Source: Hermatobates lingyangjiaoensis (lineage: Eukaryota > Arthropoda > Insecta > Hemiptera > Hermatobatidae). From it: DNA of 64,000 nucleotides. The notes beneath the pieces were generated by a model. The model was not told the origin of the DNA. It ran no database searches and saw only the letters and a list, made by a program, of their open reading frames with translations. A program made the position numbers and the translations under genes. The stretch lies in contig JAPFBL010000119.1 of the NCBI GenBank assembly GCA_026182355.1, positions 1,684,001 to 1,748,000 on the forward strand, given 5' to 3'. Below are positions 20,690-33,555 of this stretch, one piece after another (positions within the stretch are counted from its first letter, which is position 1; each line of letters starts with the position of its first letter).

Positions 20690-21600
20690 AACTGTTTTCT
20701 CAAGAATGAAAACAACGAGACAGTCTTCGTGAAGTATGCAAGTTAGACCTGGTGGAGGCGGGCTTTCACACCCTACATCAACGAAAGCTATCTACTTAAG
20801 CCTGGTAGTCTTTATGAGACTGATGGTTATTTAGGATAACAGTTGAGTTATAGTAAAGAATAGGTCAGTGAGGGAAGCTGTCAGAGATTACTAGAAAAGG
20901 TATATGGGGAAGGAAGGAGAAGCACCCAGACGATAACAGCAACACGACAGGCAAGGTGAACCTAAGTCCGCCACAACCAGCCACAGCCATCATTGTCCGA
21001 ACTAACCTTAGGAATGATAAGCATAGAAGGTTCCCGGCTTTCACTGAAGGTTTACAAAAGTCTTAAAAAGGCAGTTAGAAGCCGAAAGAAAAAAAAAAGA
21101 GTTTGGGAACTAATTTACGAAGCAGTAAGCGACTGAGCGGGCTTTCCACCCACGGACACCAGCTCAAGATCGAGAACCCCAAGGTAGCAGCTAAAGTTAT
21201 AATTGTGCCACCACAGTGAGAATGAATCTTGAAAAGACAAGCGTTAGCCACACGAAGCCGGAATGACAGGTAAACGTACAGACCCGGTCGAGCCGAGCAG
21301 ACCTACCACCAGCCTACTCCAGACCAAAGACTCAACCACCTCACAAAGCCCTGCAAGAATAGTCTTGAAAAAGACTGCCGTTAGACGCATCTGACTAATA
21401 AGGTCTGTGTGTCACCCAAGCCAGCCCGTGAAAGAACAGACATTCCACCCTCGGACGCCGACCCAGGCTAACCTTCAGCCCAGTCGTGCCTTTCTTAGTT
21501 CACGCCATGAGGGAACGCCACCCAGGCGTGTTAAGCCCCCCCCCCCCCCCCCACCACGACAAGGCAAAGGCACATTGGGGGGGTATTAAAAAGTCAATCC
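20690..21600. repeat. GC-richer degenerate repeat block with poly-C
   Basis: Clearly higher in GC than its surroundings. It holds degenerate internal repeats: TTGAAAAGACAAGCGTTAGCC near 21225 against TTGAAAAAGACTGCCGTTAG near 21365; CCACCCACGGACACC near 21145 against CCACCCTCGGACGCC near 21445. A 17-base C run lies at 21536-21552, followed by a G7 run at about 21583. No frame is convincing as a gene. A related snippet (GTCACGCCAAGGAGAAAGC) is at about 27820. Family unknown. Confidence 0.45.
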
Positions 21601-21719
21601 TGAGCCTGTAAAATGTCTTGCTTGCACTTGTTAAAAATCCCTACTTTAAATACAGTGGAGTTGGGCAAAATTTAGGATTATCAATATATATCGTTGATAA
21701 TCATTGCGTGGTATCCAAA

Positions 21720-21785
21720 GGACCAATGCTTGGCTTAAGTGTGCTTTCTCGTGGGACTGCCTCTGCGACCTATCCTAACCTAATG
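21720..21785 (+). repeat. SINE 3' end fragment
   Basis: 'CCAATGCTTGGCTTAAGTGT' followed by GCTTTCTCGTGGGACTGCC and CCTATCCTAACCTAATG corresponds to the last ~60 bp of the tRNA-SINE in + orientation, including the CCTAA-type tail. Confidence 0.6.
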
Positions 21786-22004
21786 TAAATAATGTTCGAT
21801 AAGGTTCCTTGTATGGATAAAGTTGTCATCATGATGTAATTAAATAACCTATACATAATAATTTTAATTTATTTTTATTTTCAATAAGCAACGATGAACT
21901 AAATGCTTTGTATAAAAATATAATTGTTAATGCTACACAGATTCTTTGTAATATTATTAAAACAATGAAAAATCATCCGTTGTAAACTTTCTGTGCTCAC
22001 GTTT

Positions 22005-22260
22005 AGGTGTTAGGAAGACTTAAGATTGCCTTTGTACTCAAGATTGCAGGTTCAAATCGTTGCTATGCCTTTATATTGTAAAGGTGGGGAATCTTGGGCA
22101 TGCTGTTTATTGGAGTGGACATAAAACTTTACGATGGCAGGGACTCGTAAAAGATCCTCCGTAAAGCCGACTGGGAGCATTAGTGCATCTCCCTACTTAA
22201 GATGCAGGATGACCACTGGTTATAGTACGCCAGTGATCAGTATACTTAATCTATGACTAG
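22005..22260 (+). repeat. Possible second tRNA-derived SINE
   Basis: A B-box-like GGTTCAAATCG sits about 45 bp downstream of a weak A-box-like TTAGGTGTTAGGAAG. A 150-bp unique body follows (CTTGGGCATGCTG, CATCTCCCTACTTAAGATG). Single copy in the window, so the call is tentative. Confidence 0.3.
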
Positions 22261-22261
22261 A

Positions 22262-25200
22262 ATGCTTTATAACAAAAAATAAATCAAATTTTGCATAAAA
22301 AACAAAATCTCATATTAAATATAAATAGTAATACAAAAAATAATATAACCTATATTCTTACAACAACTGAGACTGAGAAGTATCCTCAGGTCATCCTTAT
22401 ATTTATACAAAAGAGTTGCCAGTTTTAACCATATTGCTAGATGCATTTTAAGACTATCATTTATAGGAGAGTCCTTCAAAATGTCGGGCACCATCAAGAC
22501 GTGGACATAGAGGGCGTGCACTTGGAGAGTATCAAGATCGCAACTCAAATTGACATGAGTGTTTTGATATTTCGGACTTCTCATGTGGAATCAACTTGGC
22601 TATGTGGCTTATGCATAACTATAATAGATGCTAAGTAATAAATGAACCACGCATTCCCTCTTAGAACAACATTAAAGATGAGAGGTTATAACTGTGGTTG
22701 TTGGAAATATGTAGCATTACCTTCTTTGCCCCATTTATTTCTGTACGTTTCCACTTTCCAGAACAAACTGAATGCCTTTTATAGTTATATGGACTGTATA
22801 TCTTCTCTTCAAATTGATATCTCTTGTATTTTTCATGTTCTCATTACTACATGTGACAGCCTTTTGTTTATTAGTTTATTATGAACTTGAAGAATATTTT
22901 ATATTCAAATATATTTTGTTCTTGATATGGTTTTAGTTCATTGTGTACTTAGTTTAAGGAATCTATCGAGTTTTCCATGCTGTTTAGTTTATCCTCATGC
23001 TGCAATAACAGATTTGTTAGGGGATAGTTATTTTTATTTTATCTGAAAGAACGCATGTCTTCTTTACAAAGTTAGTCTTATTGTCAAGCCCTTCTGTCAA
23101 ACCTTATGCTTCATCAAGTCCTTCAATCAAGCTGTAAAGTTTGATTTACGAAATTTTATTATTTTCATCTTTTACTGACCACTTCTTTTTAATGAAGCAT
23201 TTAGTTTTATAGACTAAAACTAAAGATTGCTTCCAGATTGCTATTTGTACTTTTTATTGAAATCAACTTTCAAAAAAATTACACCTTATGATCATTAAAT
23301 TAACTATTATTTTATTACAATAAATAAAATAGATTTACTGGATACTTTGGGTTATTTAACTGAACTTATTTAAAAATATGTTTTCATTTTACTTAAAATA
23401 TGTATTTTAAGTAGTTATTTGTACTTAAGAAGAAACATTAGTTGACTGCTACTGCATATATAGTGTCAACGGTATTTACAACGTGTGAGAGAGTAAACAA
23501 TAAGGTTTTTCCCATTTGGTTGTCTTTCAGAAAATGATTACAAATGTAAATAGAAATACTAGTCTTTTATCTTCTACCTACGTCATATATGAAAATGAGT
23601 GTAGATTGACAAAAGTATCCCAAGTGAAGAAAAGGAAGCAACAGCTTCCTAAGGAAACAATGAATGCTAAAGTAGGACATTTCACACTTCAGGACTGGGT
23701 GTAATTTGTATAGAACTATGTTGAAAACTTTACAATAGTTTCGATGAGATTATAACTGGTTCATCCCACAGAGATACTGTGAATATTATATAACTTCATG
23801 TAGATATGACTTTGAATAATATAACATCAGTGAATTTATAATATGTTATAATATCATAAATTATGATGAACAATGATAAAGTTATGATGATAACTTTACT
23901 CAGTTATCATTAGTGTATCTCCAATTAGTTCACTTAGTGAATTTACTAACTTCACTATGTGAACGATGATATTATTATATCATTTCTTTCATAACACTAT
24001 GGTTAGGACCACAGAGAATAGAAGTACGAGCTGTCATCCAAAATCAAGGTAACTTTTTGAATTTCGCGCTCTTTGTACACTCTAAATTCAATTCTTTTTT
24101 ATTTACAGTTTTGACTATACACTCACAGGGTTGTTTTCATGTGAGAAGCTAGACGAGATTAATGAAATTAGACCGTGTTAGAGTGATAGGCAATTTTTTG
24201 CTGTTTGAAAATATTAAAGTAGAGAGTTTGTATTAATTTTTGTATAAAAAATGGTATTAAGTTTTCAATAGCTCTTGAAATGTTGACAGTGTGGTACTGT
24301 AAGTCAACTTAAGCAAAAAGAGAATGGTTATAAGTGGTATAAGTTATTCTGTAGGTAATAATTTTTTCAAAAGCAAAAAATCATTCGAGCATGCAAACAC
24401 GAGTCTAATCTTTATGTCTCTCACATAAAAACAGCATATGGTATATTATCAAAATAGTGGACATACAAACGTGACGAGTGTACAACACAAGAAAAAAAAT
24501 GAAATTATTTTTTTAATTAGGTGTTCTTAGTTTTTGATCACACTTTGTGTTTTATCACATTTTTTGTATGAATATATTTTTATATTCATATATATGTACA
24601 TTATATATTAATTATAATATAATGTCAATAATATAATATAGTATAACATGTTATATATTGTATTGATATAATATCAAATCACTACCATGAATAGGAATTA
24701 CATATGACAATCAGAACATTTAATTTTCAATCAGTGGGCAAAATTTATATATGGGAGGTAAAAGAACACGGAAAACAAAATGCTCCTCAATAGAGAGTTT
24801 AATATATGTAGTTTTATCATATTACAGCTGTTTACACTCAGAACTAAACATATAAGTTACAATTAGAATAATTTTTTAAATGATTATAGTTAATTAGAAT
24901 AAGTATACTCTTATACAAATACTGAAAGAGTAGGCTAGTGAAATTAACTTGAATTATTCATTCTGGAAATCTGAAACAACGTTTATAAATAATTCACTAT
25001 GTCTGGTAGATTTACCTCATGTAAATCTTTCTGAGGTTGGAGCAGAAATATATTCTGTGGAATATACTATCTGATTATGATGTTTCTATTCATTACGTTC
25101 TCGGCATACAGAAGTTCTACTCAGAAAGCAGAGGGAAAATTGTTGTTGTTGACTAAACCAGTGATGGACTATGAAGAAATAATGAGAGCCTTTCAACTTG

Positions 25201-25460
25201 AGTTTTTAAAGTACGATCAGTTCTATGGGGCAAGGACAAACATATGGATTTGGCTGTCTGAGCCGGTGATGTTGTGTTTATCATCTAATCACAAGATTGG
25301 AAAGGAACTCGAAAGATTCTCTAGTTTGTAGAAAGGATTTACATGTCATGTGCCTTCAAGAGCAACAAGTGGTGACCAAAAAAACTTCCGCTTCACCAGG
25401 AGGTATGAGTCAGCCCTGGTGTAGGCTAAACTGTAATACTTTTATCCTCCCTAAATCAAA
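22262..25460. other. Intron sequence, nothing recognised
   Basis: AT-rich. A hairpin-prone ATG/TAT-rich region at 23820-23990 and a TA-rich region at 24560-24660 stand out, but I can assign neither. Confidence 0.4.
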
Positions 25461-25461
25461 A

Positions 25462-25770
25462 AGTACGTTAGGTTAGGATGCAATAAGAGAACACACATTG
25501 GCCGAATATTGACCCTTTATGATGTTCATTAGAATGAACATTCTACAATGGGAGTCCTCTGCCTAACTCAGCTGTATTTAGAGTAGGGATCTTTAACGAG
25601 TACCTGATGTGGTACAGGATTGGGACTGACGGCTTAACATCTTCTCAGTGATATGACGTACTAAGATTTATTCATCTCCCATTTGAATAAATCCAGGGTC
25701 ACAGTAGTTATTGAACCCCGGATCTACCAGTACAGAGGCGAGTAAGTTACCACTGAGCTAATCTGGTCCG
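25462..25770 (-). mobile_element. tRNA-derived SINE, diverged copy
   Basis: Minus orientation, ~310 bp. The right end carries the tRNA-like head (A-box-like region, then B-box GGGGTTCAATAAC). The left end has GTTAGGTTAGG, the tail. The body is shared with 56.4 and 61.8 kb but is more diverged. I do not see a target duplication. Confidence 0.7.
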
Positions 25771-26814
25771 AATGGCAACAAGGTATCCCCTTCTTTAGAG
25801 GGGAGGGGTCGAACCCTCATGTGAACCATAATAGTCCTTCTTAACTCTGTGACCTAACCAAGAGATCTGACAATTTATCTGAACTTTTTACATTTTTTTT
25901 TCAACCCGTTAAAGTTAATCAATATTTTACATATTTTTAACACTAGATCTATGACTAATTTCTTATTTTGCTCCCAAATGTGGTTTTATGATGCTACGTC
26001 CCTTGTTTTTCAATGGATTTTTCTTATTTTCATAATCAAAATCAATTGATAAAATTTGATTTAGTTAATATAATACACCACTGTAAATTGAAATCACAGA
26101 CACTATTCCGTGAATAAATTAATTTTGTTAGAATATATTAATTTTATGCTGAAGAACATTATATGTTTTTTAATTTATTAAGCATGTAACTAACAGAATA
26201 GCAAGATTGTAAAATATTTTATATTCCCAATAAATGCAAGAAATTAATTTTAAAATGTTTGTTTAAACTTGTTTTCTTATCACAAAATCAGACTATCGCA
26301 ATTTATTACTGACAACCGAGCTCGTATTCTTGTAAATGCAATTAGGTATTCAGTGGTTTGTTTGATGGGTGACGATGACAATATTGTGCAGGTTGTTCAA
26401 AGTTTGTAGTTCTGGTTAATTTATACACAATTAACACAGATTCAATAGTGTTTTTAGGTAAGTAGATTTATTCTATCAGTTGGACAGTTTGTTATATGCT
26501 TTATGGTCTATGCTATATTTTAATTAAATCCGTTATTTTAGCAATTGTCTTGTATCACTCTCCTAACTGAACAGTTGAAATTAGAAAAGGAAATTACATT
26601 CCTATAAGGGGCGATAACTGGAAAAGATGACTCGCAGGATGATCATGGAGGCATTCATGACATTATAAGAATATTAAAAGATGATTAACGAGCCAAAGTT
26701 ATCATAATATCACAAGATTGTTAAAAGATGATTAAGCTACCAAGGTCATCATAATACCACAAGAATGTTACTAAATGATTAGGAAAAAAACAGATGAAGT
26801 AAATCATAACATAA

Positions 26815-27010
26815 TATATGAATCAATGATCAAACCACAAATGAAATGGGTTTGCACAAGACTAAGATCTTTCAACCGAAACAAATGGTCTTAACAAAAA
26901 AGAATGATCTTAGGTTTTAACAAGGTTGAAAGATCTTAGTCTTGTTTTCTCATTTCATTCGTGGTTTGATCATTGATTGTTACTTCACGTGTTTATGTGA
27001 AATCTTTTTA
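26815..27010. repeat. Family A palindrome, diverged
   Basis: The left arm in minus orientation has AATCAATGATCAAACCACAA, then ACAAGACTAAGATCTTTCAACC. The right arm in + orientation has GGTTGAAAGATCTTAGTC to CGTGTTTATGTGAAATCTTT. The 5' half of the ribozyme core is lost in both arms. Flanks are TA-rich. Confidence 0.75.
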
Positions 27011-27014
27011 TTTA

Positions 27015-28480
27015 TAACACAATATATATCATAAAAGATAATTAACAAGCTATGAAAGTAAAAATTAAATCACAACTGAAATATTTGGCTAATGTTCAAT
27101 CGTAGCAAATTTTAATATAATGAATGAATAATCAACAACAAAGTTTTGTATGTTTATTGGTTTATTCTTTTTTTAATCAATTGTATGATCATGACTATTA
27201 TCAAAAGAATTTCTAGCTTTTTGTAATTATATATTTATATACATAAACATTGTTGTTTTGAACATTACTGATATTTCTGCTCTATTGAGCTTAAATCCAA
27301 AATTTTAATTTTTGTTTACTTCGATACTCCCTTGTTGTTTGAAAATAATGTATAGTGGTTTATAGATTTTAATTTTTTTTTAATTGTCACTCTTCTAGAG
27401 GTTTAGGGGTTATTGATTTTACAAAGTTTTTAAATGTTTGAGGCTCATTAATGTTTCGGCACGCACTTAAATAATAAAAGAGCCAAAGGGCACGTGGTAT
27501 TACTCATCCAAATTCCCATCATGTTCAATGTTGTTTTACCTTCTATAATTTAATGGCAACTAATGTATCAGTATGTCTGGTACTGTTCGAGTTAAGGTTT
27601 TTAACAATTGTCTTAAACGATGTTTAATTCAATCATACTATAAAAAATAAATCAATCATAATAGGGTCAATCAATGTACACGAAGAACTGTCTGATTGAT
27701 TCAGTTCCCATTGCTTTTTCTTATTTCGTAAGATAAACAGAAAGGTATAATTAGCACAATAATTGTAATTTTCAGCGGTTACTTTTTATTTAAATGCAGC
27801 GTAAAGCCTGAGTTGGTTTCGTCACGCCAAGGAGAAAGCGTTGCTGGTGTTCAGCCATCTCTTGCTTCACACCCTGCTGCCAATAAGTATTTCCTTATCT
27901 AATTCTCTTATCTTAATACCCAATCAAATTCTGCTAACCAACAGTCTGCTTCTACTTTTGTTGTTTTTCTGATAATTTTTTATTTTGCAATAAAAGCAAC
28001 AATTACCTCATGAACAACTTCTATTTACCAGCGTTTCAAAATGTAATTTTTTACACTATTAAAAGAACGACTTTGGGAAGCTTAAAGCATTAGATCTGCT
28101 AAAAACTTGGGATAAAATTTTGTTATGATTACTTTACTTACAGTTAAATTTGATAAAGTACAAGTATTTAAGTTTAAGAACTGTACTTCACTCATAATTA
28201 AGTATAAGTACCATAATTTCAAAGAAGCTTACTCTTATAAATTCCTTAGTTTATTTTTTCCTTACTTGGATCCTACAATAAAGTGCTTTATGAAGCAAAA
28301 ATATAAAAAGGTTTTATTTCTGTTACATTAAACATGCTGATGAAACAAATATGTTGATGGTTCAATATTCATAAGATTAATGTTTTTAAGATGACTAATG
28401 TTTTAATGAAATCTAAAATGTACTAAACTCAACGTGACTACGTGTAAACATATTCCAAATGCATTCTTATCAATTATTTT
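27015..28480. other. Intron sequence, nothing recognised
   Basis: AT-rich. Apart from the GC-richer snippet at about 27797-27900, related to the 20.7-21.6 kb block, I see nothing. Confidence 0.4.
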
Positions 28481-28489
28481 AATTAATTT

Positions 28490-28880
28490 AAAAAAAATAG
28501 ATTAAATTAAATAAGCAACAAAATGACAGAAATTATCAATCCTACAAAAAAAAGTTAAATTAAAGCTTCATATCATTAAAATTAGAGATAATCCCTCAAA
28601 ATATTTAAAAATAGTAAAAAAATCATAAAATTAAAAAAATTGAATATTTAAGTGAATTAAACTTAATTATTCAATAACCAGAAATTAAATAAATTCAAAA
28701 GCATAAAATTTCTATTTATAAAATAAAACAATTGTTGAAAAAAAGCATTAAATAAATCTTTATTTTTCGGGTTAAAGAAAAATTTAAAATAATTAAGAAT
28801 CCCTGACACAAAAGGCACAGGACTCATCTCTTCCTTAATAAAGAGAGTGATCGGCTAAGTGTTGATAACTTAGAACAAAA
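28490..28880 (-). pseudogene. NUMT: mitochondrial 16S rRNA 5' part
   Basis: On the minus strand the segment around 28796-28832 reads AAGAGATGAGTCCTGTGCCT then TTTGTGTCAGGGATTCTT, which resembles the conserved 5' region of arthropod 16S rRNA (CCTTGTGTATCAGGG type). A CCCGAAAAATAAAGATTTA block follows in the expected place. It lies directly after the 12S part in mitochondrial order (12S then 16S on the same strand). No intact tRNA-Val is visible between them. Confidence 0.6.
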
Positions 28881-28899
28881 ATCAAAAATATAAATTAAT

Positions 28900-29240
28900 T
28901 TCAATATAAGGATAAAAGAAAAAATCAAAATTTAAAAAATTTATCCTACCTCTTATTGGGTATACCTGTATCTTAACCTTATCAAATTCATAAAATAAAA
29001 ATGAAACTAACTTAAAAGAACAATCAATGGCAGTGATAAACAAATAAAATAAATTGAGAATTTTCGTGAGTTACCAGTTAAGGGGTAGGTCCTCTGAAAA
29101 GATGAAATTACTGCCATTTTATTTACTTTAAAGAACATAAATAATAATTATAAAAAAATCTACATCGAAAAATAATAGAGTATCTAATCCTAGTTTATAT
29201 AAATCAATTTCATATATAATATAATCTGAAAAAAAATCCT
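28900..29240 (-). pseudogene. NUMT: mitochondrial 12S rRNA 3' half
   Basis: On the minus strand it contains AAACTAGGATTAGATAC (29180-29196), the near-universal 12S signature. Downstream are the homologues of the GGCGGT helix (here ATGGCAGTAATTT), the block TCAGAGGACCTACCCCTTAA (29078-29097), GGTAACTCACG, and a worn GGTCAAGGTGCAG-like segment near 28975. All are in the right order and spacing. In a nuclear intron this is a nuclear mitochondrial insertion. Changed bases in the signature helix (GATACTC for GATACCC) suggest it is not a current functional copy. Confidence 0.8.
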
Positions 29241-29244
29241 CAAA

Positions 29245-30940
29245 CGAGGTATATTAATTTCACAATTATAGCCCATAAGTAATCATTAAAGTTGTACAAT
29301 GATGATTACCCTAAGAATTTATACAACTTGACTGGAACTACTTCTGATAGGACAGTGTATATACAAAACAAAAGCTACGGAAGATGTTGTAAAGTTCAAA
29401 AACGTTGTCCTTAAAGTTCCTCTAATAGACTTTGATAATGGAATATAATTTCCTTATTGACATTAGATTATCTCAGTAATATTCAAGCTAAATGCAATAT
29501 CGTTTGCTGATGATTGTTTATTAATGGTCACGACGCTTTGCTCAGAGGAATAAATAGTAGTGGTAAACGAATCTTTAGGAAGAGTGAATACATTTGGCAG
29601 AAATGAACAGGAGTTTATTCAGTTTAACAAAATCTTACTATTTGCTAATCTCCCATAAGTACAATAGACCAAAATGAAATATGTGGGAATAACACTGACA
29701 AATGGACTTTGCAACTGACATATAGCCGCCTTCTTCAAATGGACTACGATTTATCAAATTTTATTCCAGGGCCATTAAAGTTCATTAAAAATTCAGGTCT
29801 GACATATACAGAATATAATTATATGCATAAAAAGGCTAGCGATGCTGTTGTATCTAGTACACTTGTGGTACAATGCAATGAGATTGAGCAAAATAGTAAA
29901 AAAAATTATATAAGAAATATTTTTCAAGCGTTTTACATTTACTTCTTCTTATTCCAAGGATGATTTGAAATAATTTTTGCTTATTTCTACTCCTTTGCCA
30001 ATTCTAACTACCTATTATATACTCGTAGGTGGATATCCTTAGAGTATATGTACATATTAGTTTTAATATTGTTCTTCAAATTATTTTACTTGTTTAAAGT
30101 ACATAAAGTGAATCTTAATTTCTAATTCTTTCACTTTAAGAAACATATTTTTAAAACAAAATATTATTCTTAATAAAACATTATTACTTCAATAAAGAAT
30201 AAATTTAGATGTACATCTTAAACTTCGCTTTTATAGATTTAAATTAAAAAATTTAATCTATATTAAATATTTCAATATCAATAAAGAAAGAAAAAAAAAA
30301 TTTTTTTAATGTTTTAGGTAGTTTACTAATGATGATTTGATGACATCCCGTGTTCAAAAGTGGAAACACGTAACATTTTAACTTTCTTGAAAAAGTATTT
30401 TAAAAGCAGTTATGACAAGAAAATATCATCTAGTTAATCCTGAGAATGGGAAGGATTTAAAGGAAACGTGACGTTTTTTGTGAAAGCACGGTTTTGTCCT
30501 ATTTTTCAACATGAACTGTCCTTGAAATGCCACTATACTCAATTATAGATTTGACATATATATTTCAAAATAAGATAACGTTAGTGGAACTAAAGTTTAT
30601 AAAACAAAATATTACCCTAACACAGAACAGAATAAAACACTTACTATGTCTGATATGCTTACAACGTCAATAGAGAAAAATCAGAAGGGAAAATGAATTA
30701 GGTGAAATATTGAAGCTGAGTGAGGGTAGAGTATCGAGACTGGACTTGGATATGTCAGAATGAATTCGTCTCCTCTGCTTTATTAATTTTATCTTCTGCC
30801 TTTTTGTCCCCTGATGCCAGTTTTAGTTTATATAACATAAACTAAATATATATATATAGCTTGTTTTTGAAACTAAAATACTAACCGTAAAACACGATTT
30901 ACTTTTACTTTTATATATATGATTGGCTATTTCGACCAAA
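29245..30940. other. Intron sequence, nothing recognised
   Basis: AT-rich. No repeat or coding sequence was recognised. Confidence 0.45.
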
Positions 30941-30944
30941 TTGT

Positions 30945-31005
30945 TTTTCGATCCTACGAACTAACCTCCTGCTAACAGGGTTCAGCTGGAAAAGGTTATT
31001 CTAAC
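30945..31005 (-). repeat. Inverted short arm of PLE-2 head
   Basis: On the minus strand it matches the PLE-2 start at 31135-31186 over about 50 bp (CCTGTTAGCAGGAGGTTAGT), with two mismatches. Beyond that the sequence differs and runs into a short TATATATAT at about 30914. With the + copy it makes an inverted pair with a ~130-bp spacer. Confidence 0.6.
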
Positions 31006-31118
31006 CGCTTGTTTCTTGTTCATTATTGACCTTTGACCTTCTCTTTATATTAACATGCATTATCTTTTTAATCTATTTATAGCAATGACTAAGCATGAGT
31101 CATCGATTTTAATTTAAC

Positions 31119-31275
31119 ATGTCACTTGGCCAACTCCTTTTCCAGTTGAACCCTGTTAGCAGGAGGTTAGTTTGTAGGATCGAATCTCTCAGTCTTAAGA
31201 TCGCGAATGCCGAGACTGCGGTTAATTTTAATGATACCTGTTTAAAAGAGGATCTGCTGCCTATTTATACCAATA
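31119..31275 (+). pseudogene. PLE-2 ORF head fragment
   Basis: It encodes MSLGQLLFQLNPVSRRLVCR, then IESLSLKIANAETAVNFND, then TCLKEDLLPIYTNI, and passes into ATATATAT. It aligns with PLE-1 residues 1-53 with no gap, but is clearly a different family. It ends at the same codons (TNI) as the PLE-1 copy at 7789, although the sequences have diverged. No RT follows. Confidence 0.75.
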
Positions 31276-31482
31276 TATATATGAATGTAGTAGCAGCTTC
31301 TGTATTGACTACTTTTCTGTTGATGTTTCCTAGTATTTTAACCAGTTTACTGGGAGGTATTTCCAAAAGTTCAGGAAGAGACATAAAGATGTAGGTGAGA
31401 GGTGACACACTGAATTGAATCACTCGTTAGCTGATGTTAACTTTAACACAATATGCTTGAGAGAGTATTTGTCATTGACATC

Positions 31483-31529
31483 AATATATATGTATATAAC
31501 AGATTCAATAATATATCGACCGTTTGATA
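31483..31529. repeat. Family H repeat fragment next to TA tract
   Basis: AACAGATTCAATAATATATC and GACCGTTTGATA follow a short TA run. The same sequence, again directly after TA, is at 57769-57800. This copy is short. Confidence 0.6.
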
Positions 31530-31554
31530 TGGATATAGAGAAACAACAACAACA

Positions 31555-31720
31555 AAACTTACTTCAGCATTCCGACCACGTCAACATCAAATGAAAAAGA
31601 GTTTCACTCACATGGCAAACAGGAAGTGTTGAAATGAGTTGTTACTTCCCAGGCGATCAGAGCTCTTCTTCTCTTGATTATGACGTGGTCGAAATATAAT
31701 TTCTGTTCTTGTTTTCCATG
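31555..31720. repeat. Palindromic hammerhead-like repeat (B-related)
   Basis: A right arm at about 31672-31700 reads TTGATTATGACGTGGTCGAAA then TATAATTTCTG. Its inverted counterpart CCGACCACGTCAACATCAA is at about 31574. It recalls family B (stem II GAC-GTG-GTC then GAAATAT), but the CTGANGA half is altered. Confidence 0.45.
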
Positions 31721-31724
31721 TTCT

Positions 31725-33225
31725 TTTTTTAATCTCTATTATTTCTAAATAACTTTTACTTAATTCTCTCTTGAGTTGTTCAAACATAGAGTTTCTTGTT
31801 TTACCTCGTATATACATCAACATCATTAAATACAAAGTAACATGCATATTTACAACAATAATGTACATTCTTTTTTAGCTCTTGCTTGATATATTTTGTA
31901 ATTTGTGACATGAAAAATTACAATATTTTATTTATGATTTACAACATAAAAAAAATTTTAATATGAAATATTGAATCAACTATTACCATTTTGAATTGGT
32001 CTGAATTTGGGTAAACAATCTAGCATGTATATTGAGGGTTCAGAAAATGTTTTTCTATTTGTAAAACAAGATTAGGTGTGAAGTGAATGAGGCATGTTGC
32101 TCTAGGGATATGCATTGAAAGTTTGTTCGTGGAGTATACTGATATTGGGCTGTGTGTTTAGAGTACTGTGCACGGGTTGTCCATGTCATCTAGAGGCTGT
32201 AACAGGACTCTGATGTCCCAGTTACACTCAGGGGACATCCACCAGCCCACGCTCGGCTTCTCTTAATCGTACATTTTCCAACTCTTTTTTCCCGTTTTCC
32301 TAACGGAACCATAAAAAAGACTGCCCCACCTTAAATATAACGCCTACAAACTATTTTTTTCCGTTATAAAATACTGTGCCATAACTTTGTGTCTCATCTC
32401 TATTAAGTATAATTAACACATTTTTGCAATTAATTACATCAGGAGTTCACCGAGCTCTTTTTGAAAGAAATAGACCGAGGGACACAATGTTATCTCCTCT
32501 AAGAGATGTGACATTCTCAAGTCATTCCACTCTTGACATGAATGGGCTTCGAAGCGAAAACATAATGACAATCAAGATACTATTAGCTGATTAACATTGT
32601 TTTAGTCTGAGTTAATGAAAAAAAATCCTTAAAACGTAACTATAAATATACGTACCAATGTTTAAAAATAATAATATATATGGACTTTACTAAACTAAAA
32701 ATTTTCAATGAATCACATTCAACATTACTGTATGTATACCAATGCAAGTAAATTATAAACAATAAGTTAATTTAATTTCTATTTTATAATGTTTGTTCTA
32801 TATTTTGCCAAGTATAATGATGATTTGATTGGCATATTTTATTAATATAATTAGCAAACCCTTAGAAGGTTGTTTGTATTGAATGATTATGATTTAATAA
32901 TAAATTCAATATTAATTACATTCATTAATTTAAATCTTATGATTTAGCAAATGAAATTGCTATTCTTAAACGAGAAGAGTTTCCATAATTCAAAATTATA
33001 TTTGTTACAATCACTGAAAGGTATTTTTCATGAAATTTCTAAATGGAGTACAAGAAATTAGTAATACCACCTGGGAGACTGTCGTCTACATTTCTTTAAT
33101 CTGCATAGATCGGCAGAGTATAGGTAATTAATTAAACTCATTTTTCTTTCATTATCATTTAAGAGAGATAACAACAAGCATAATAAGTTAATAAGAACAA
33201 ACTTTACTGTTAATATTGCTATATT
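31725..33225. other. Intron sequence, nothing recognised
   Basis: AT-rich, with a more balanced stretch at 32040-32330 that I cannot assign. It contains no convincing ORF. Confidence 0.4.
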
Positions 33226-33289
33226 ATTAGCACTTTAGAAACTCATGCAGAATACTATATAAATTTTTAAAAAGGTAATACAACATGAG

Positions 33290-33368
33290 ATTGGCATAAA
33301 CTTTTTGAACCCGTGATTATAAGAAGGATTGCTACCACTTTCACTAATATATATATATATATATATAT
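33290..33368 (+). pseudogene. Decayed PLE head/3' end joined to (TA)n
   Basis: TTTTTGAACCCGTGATTATA then AGAAGGATTGCTACCACTTT and CACTAATATATA corresponds, with small deletions, to the FN..C..EGLLP..TNI segment at 33436-33507. It ends in TA at the same point. Confidence 0.5.
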
Positions 33369-33501
33369 GTTTGTTTTGTTGAATGACCTTTGTACTGTGG
33401 CATGAATCAATTTCATATATTTCATCTGTGCAATCATTCATGCCACAGTACAAAGGCCATTCAACAAAACATGCATAAAAGAAGGATTGCTCCCTAAATT
33501 T

Positions 33502-33507
<6 letters not shown>
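33369..33507. pseudogene. Palindromic PLE head fragment between two (TA)n tracts
   Basis: The + arm (about 33436-33507) encodes ATVQRPFNKTCIKEGLLPKF then TNI, and then (TA)n. This aligns with PLE-1 AESALLFNNVCLDEDLLPTY. The minus arm (33369-33405) encodes ATVQRSFNKT and then enters (TA)n. So one arm ends at the FNN position and the other at the TNI position, the same two end points seen for PLE-1. The ~30 bp between the arms are unrelated. Confidence 0.7.

Positions 33508-33548
<41 letters not shown>
33507..33548. repeat. (TA)n microsatellite
   Basis: TA tract at the end of a PLE head and the start of the next one. Confidence 0.9.
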
Positions 33549-33550
<2 letters not shown>

Positions 33551-33555
33551 TATAC

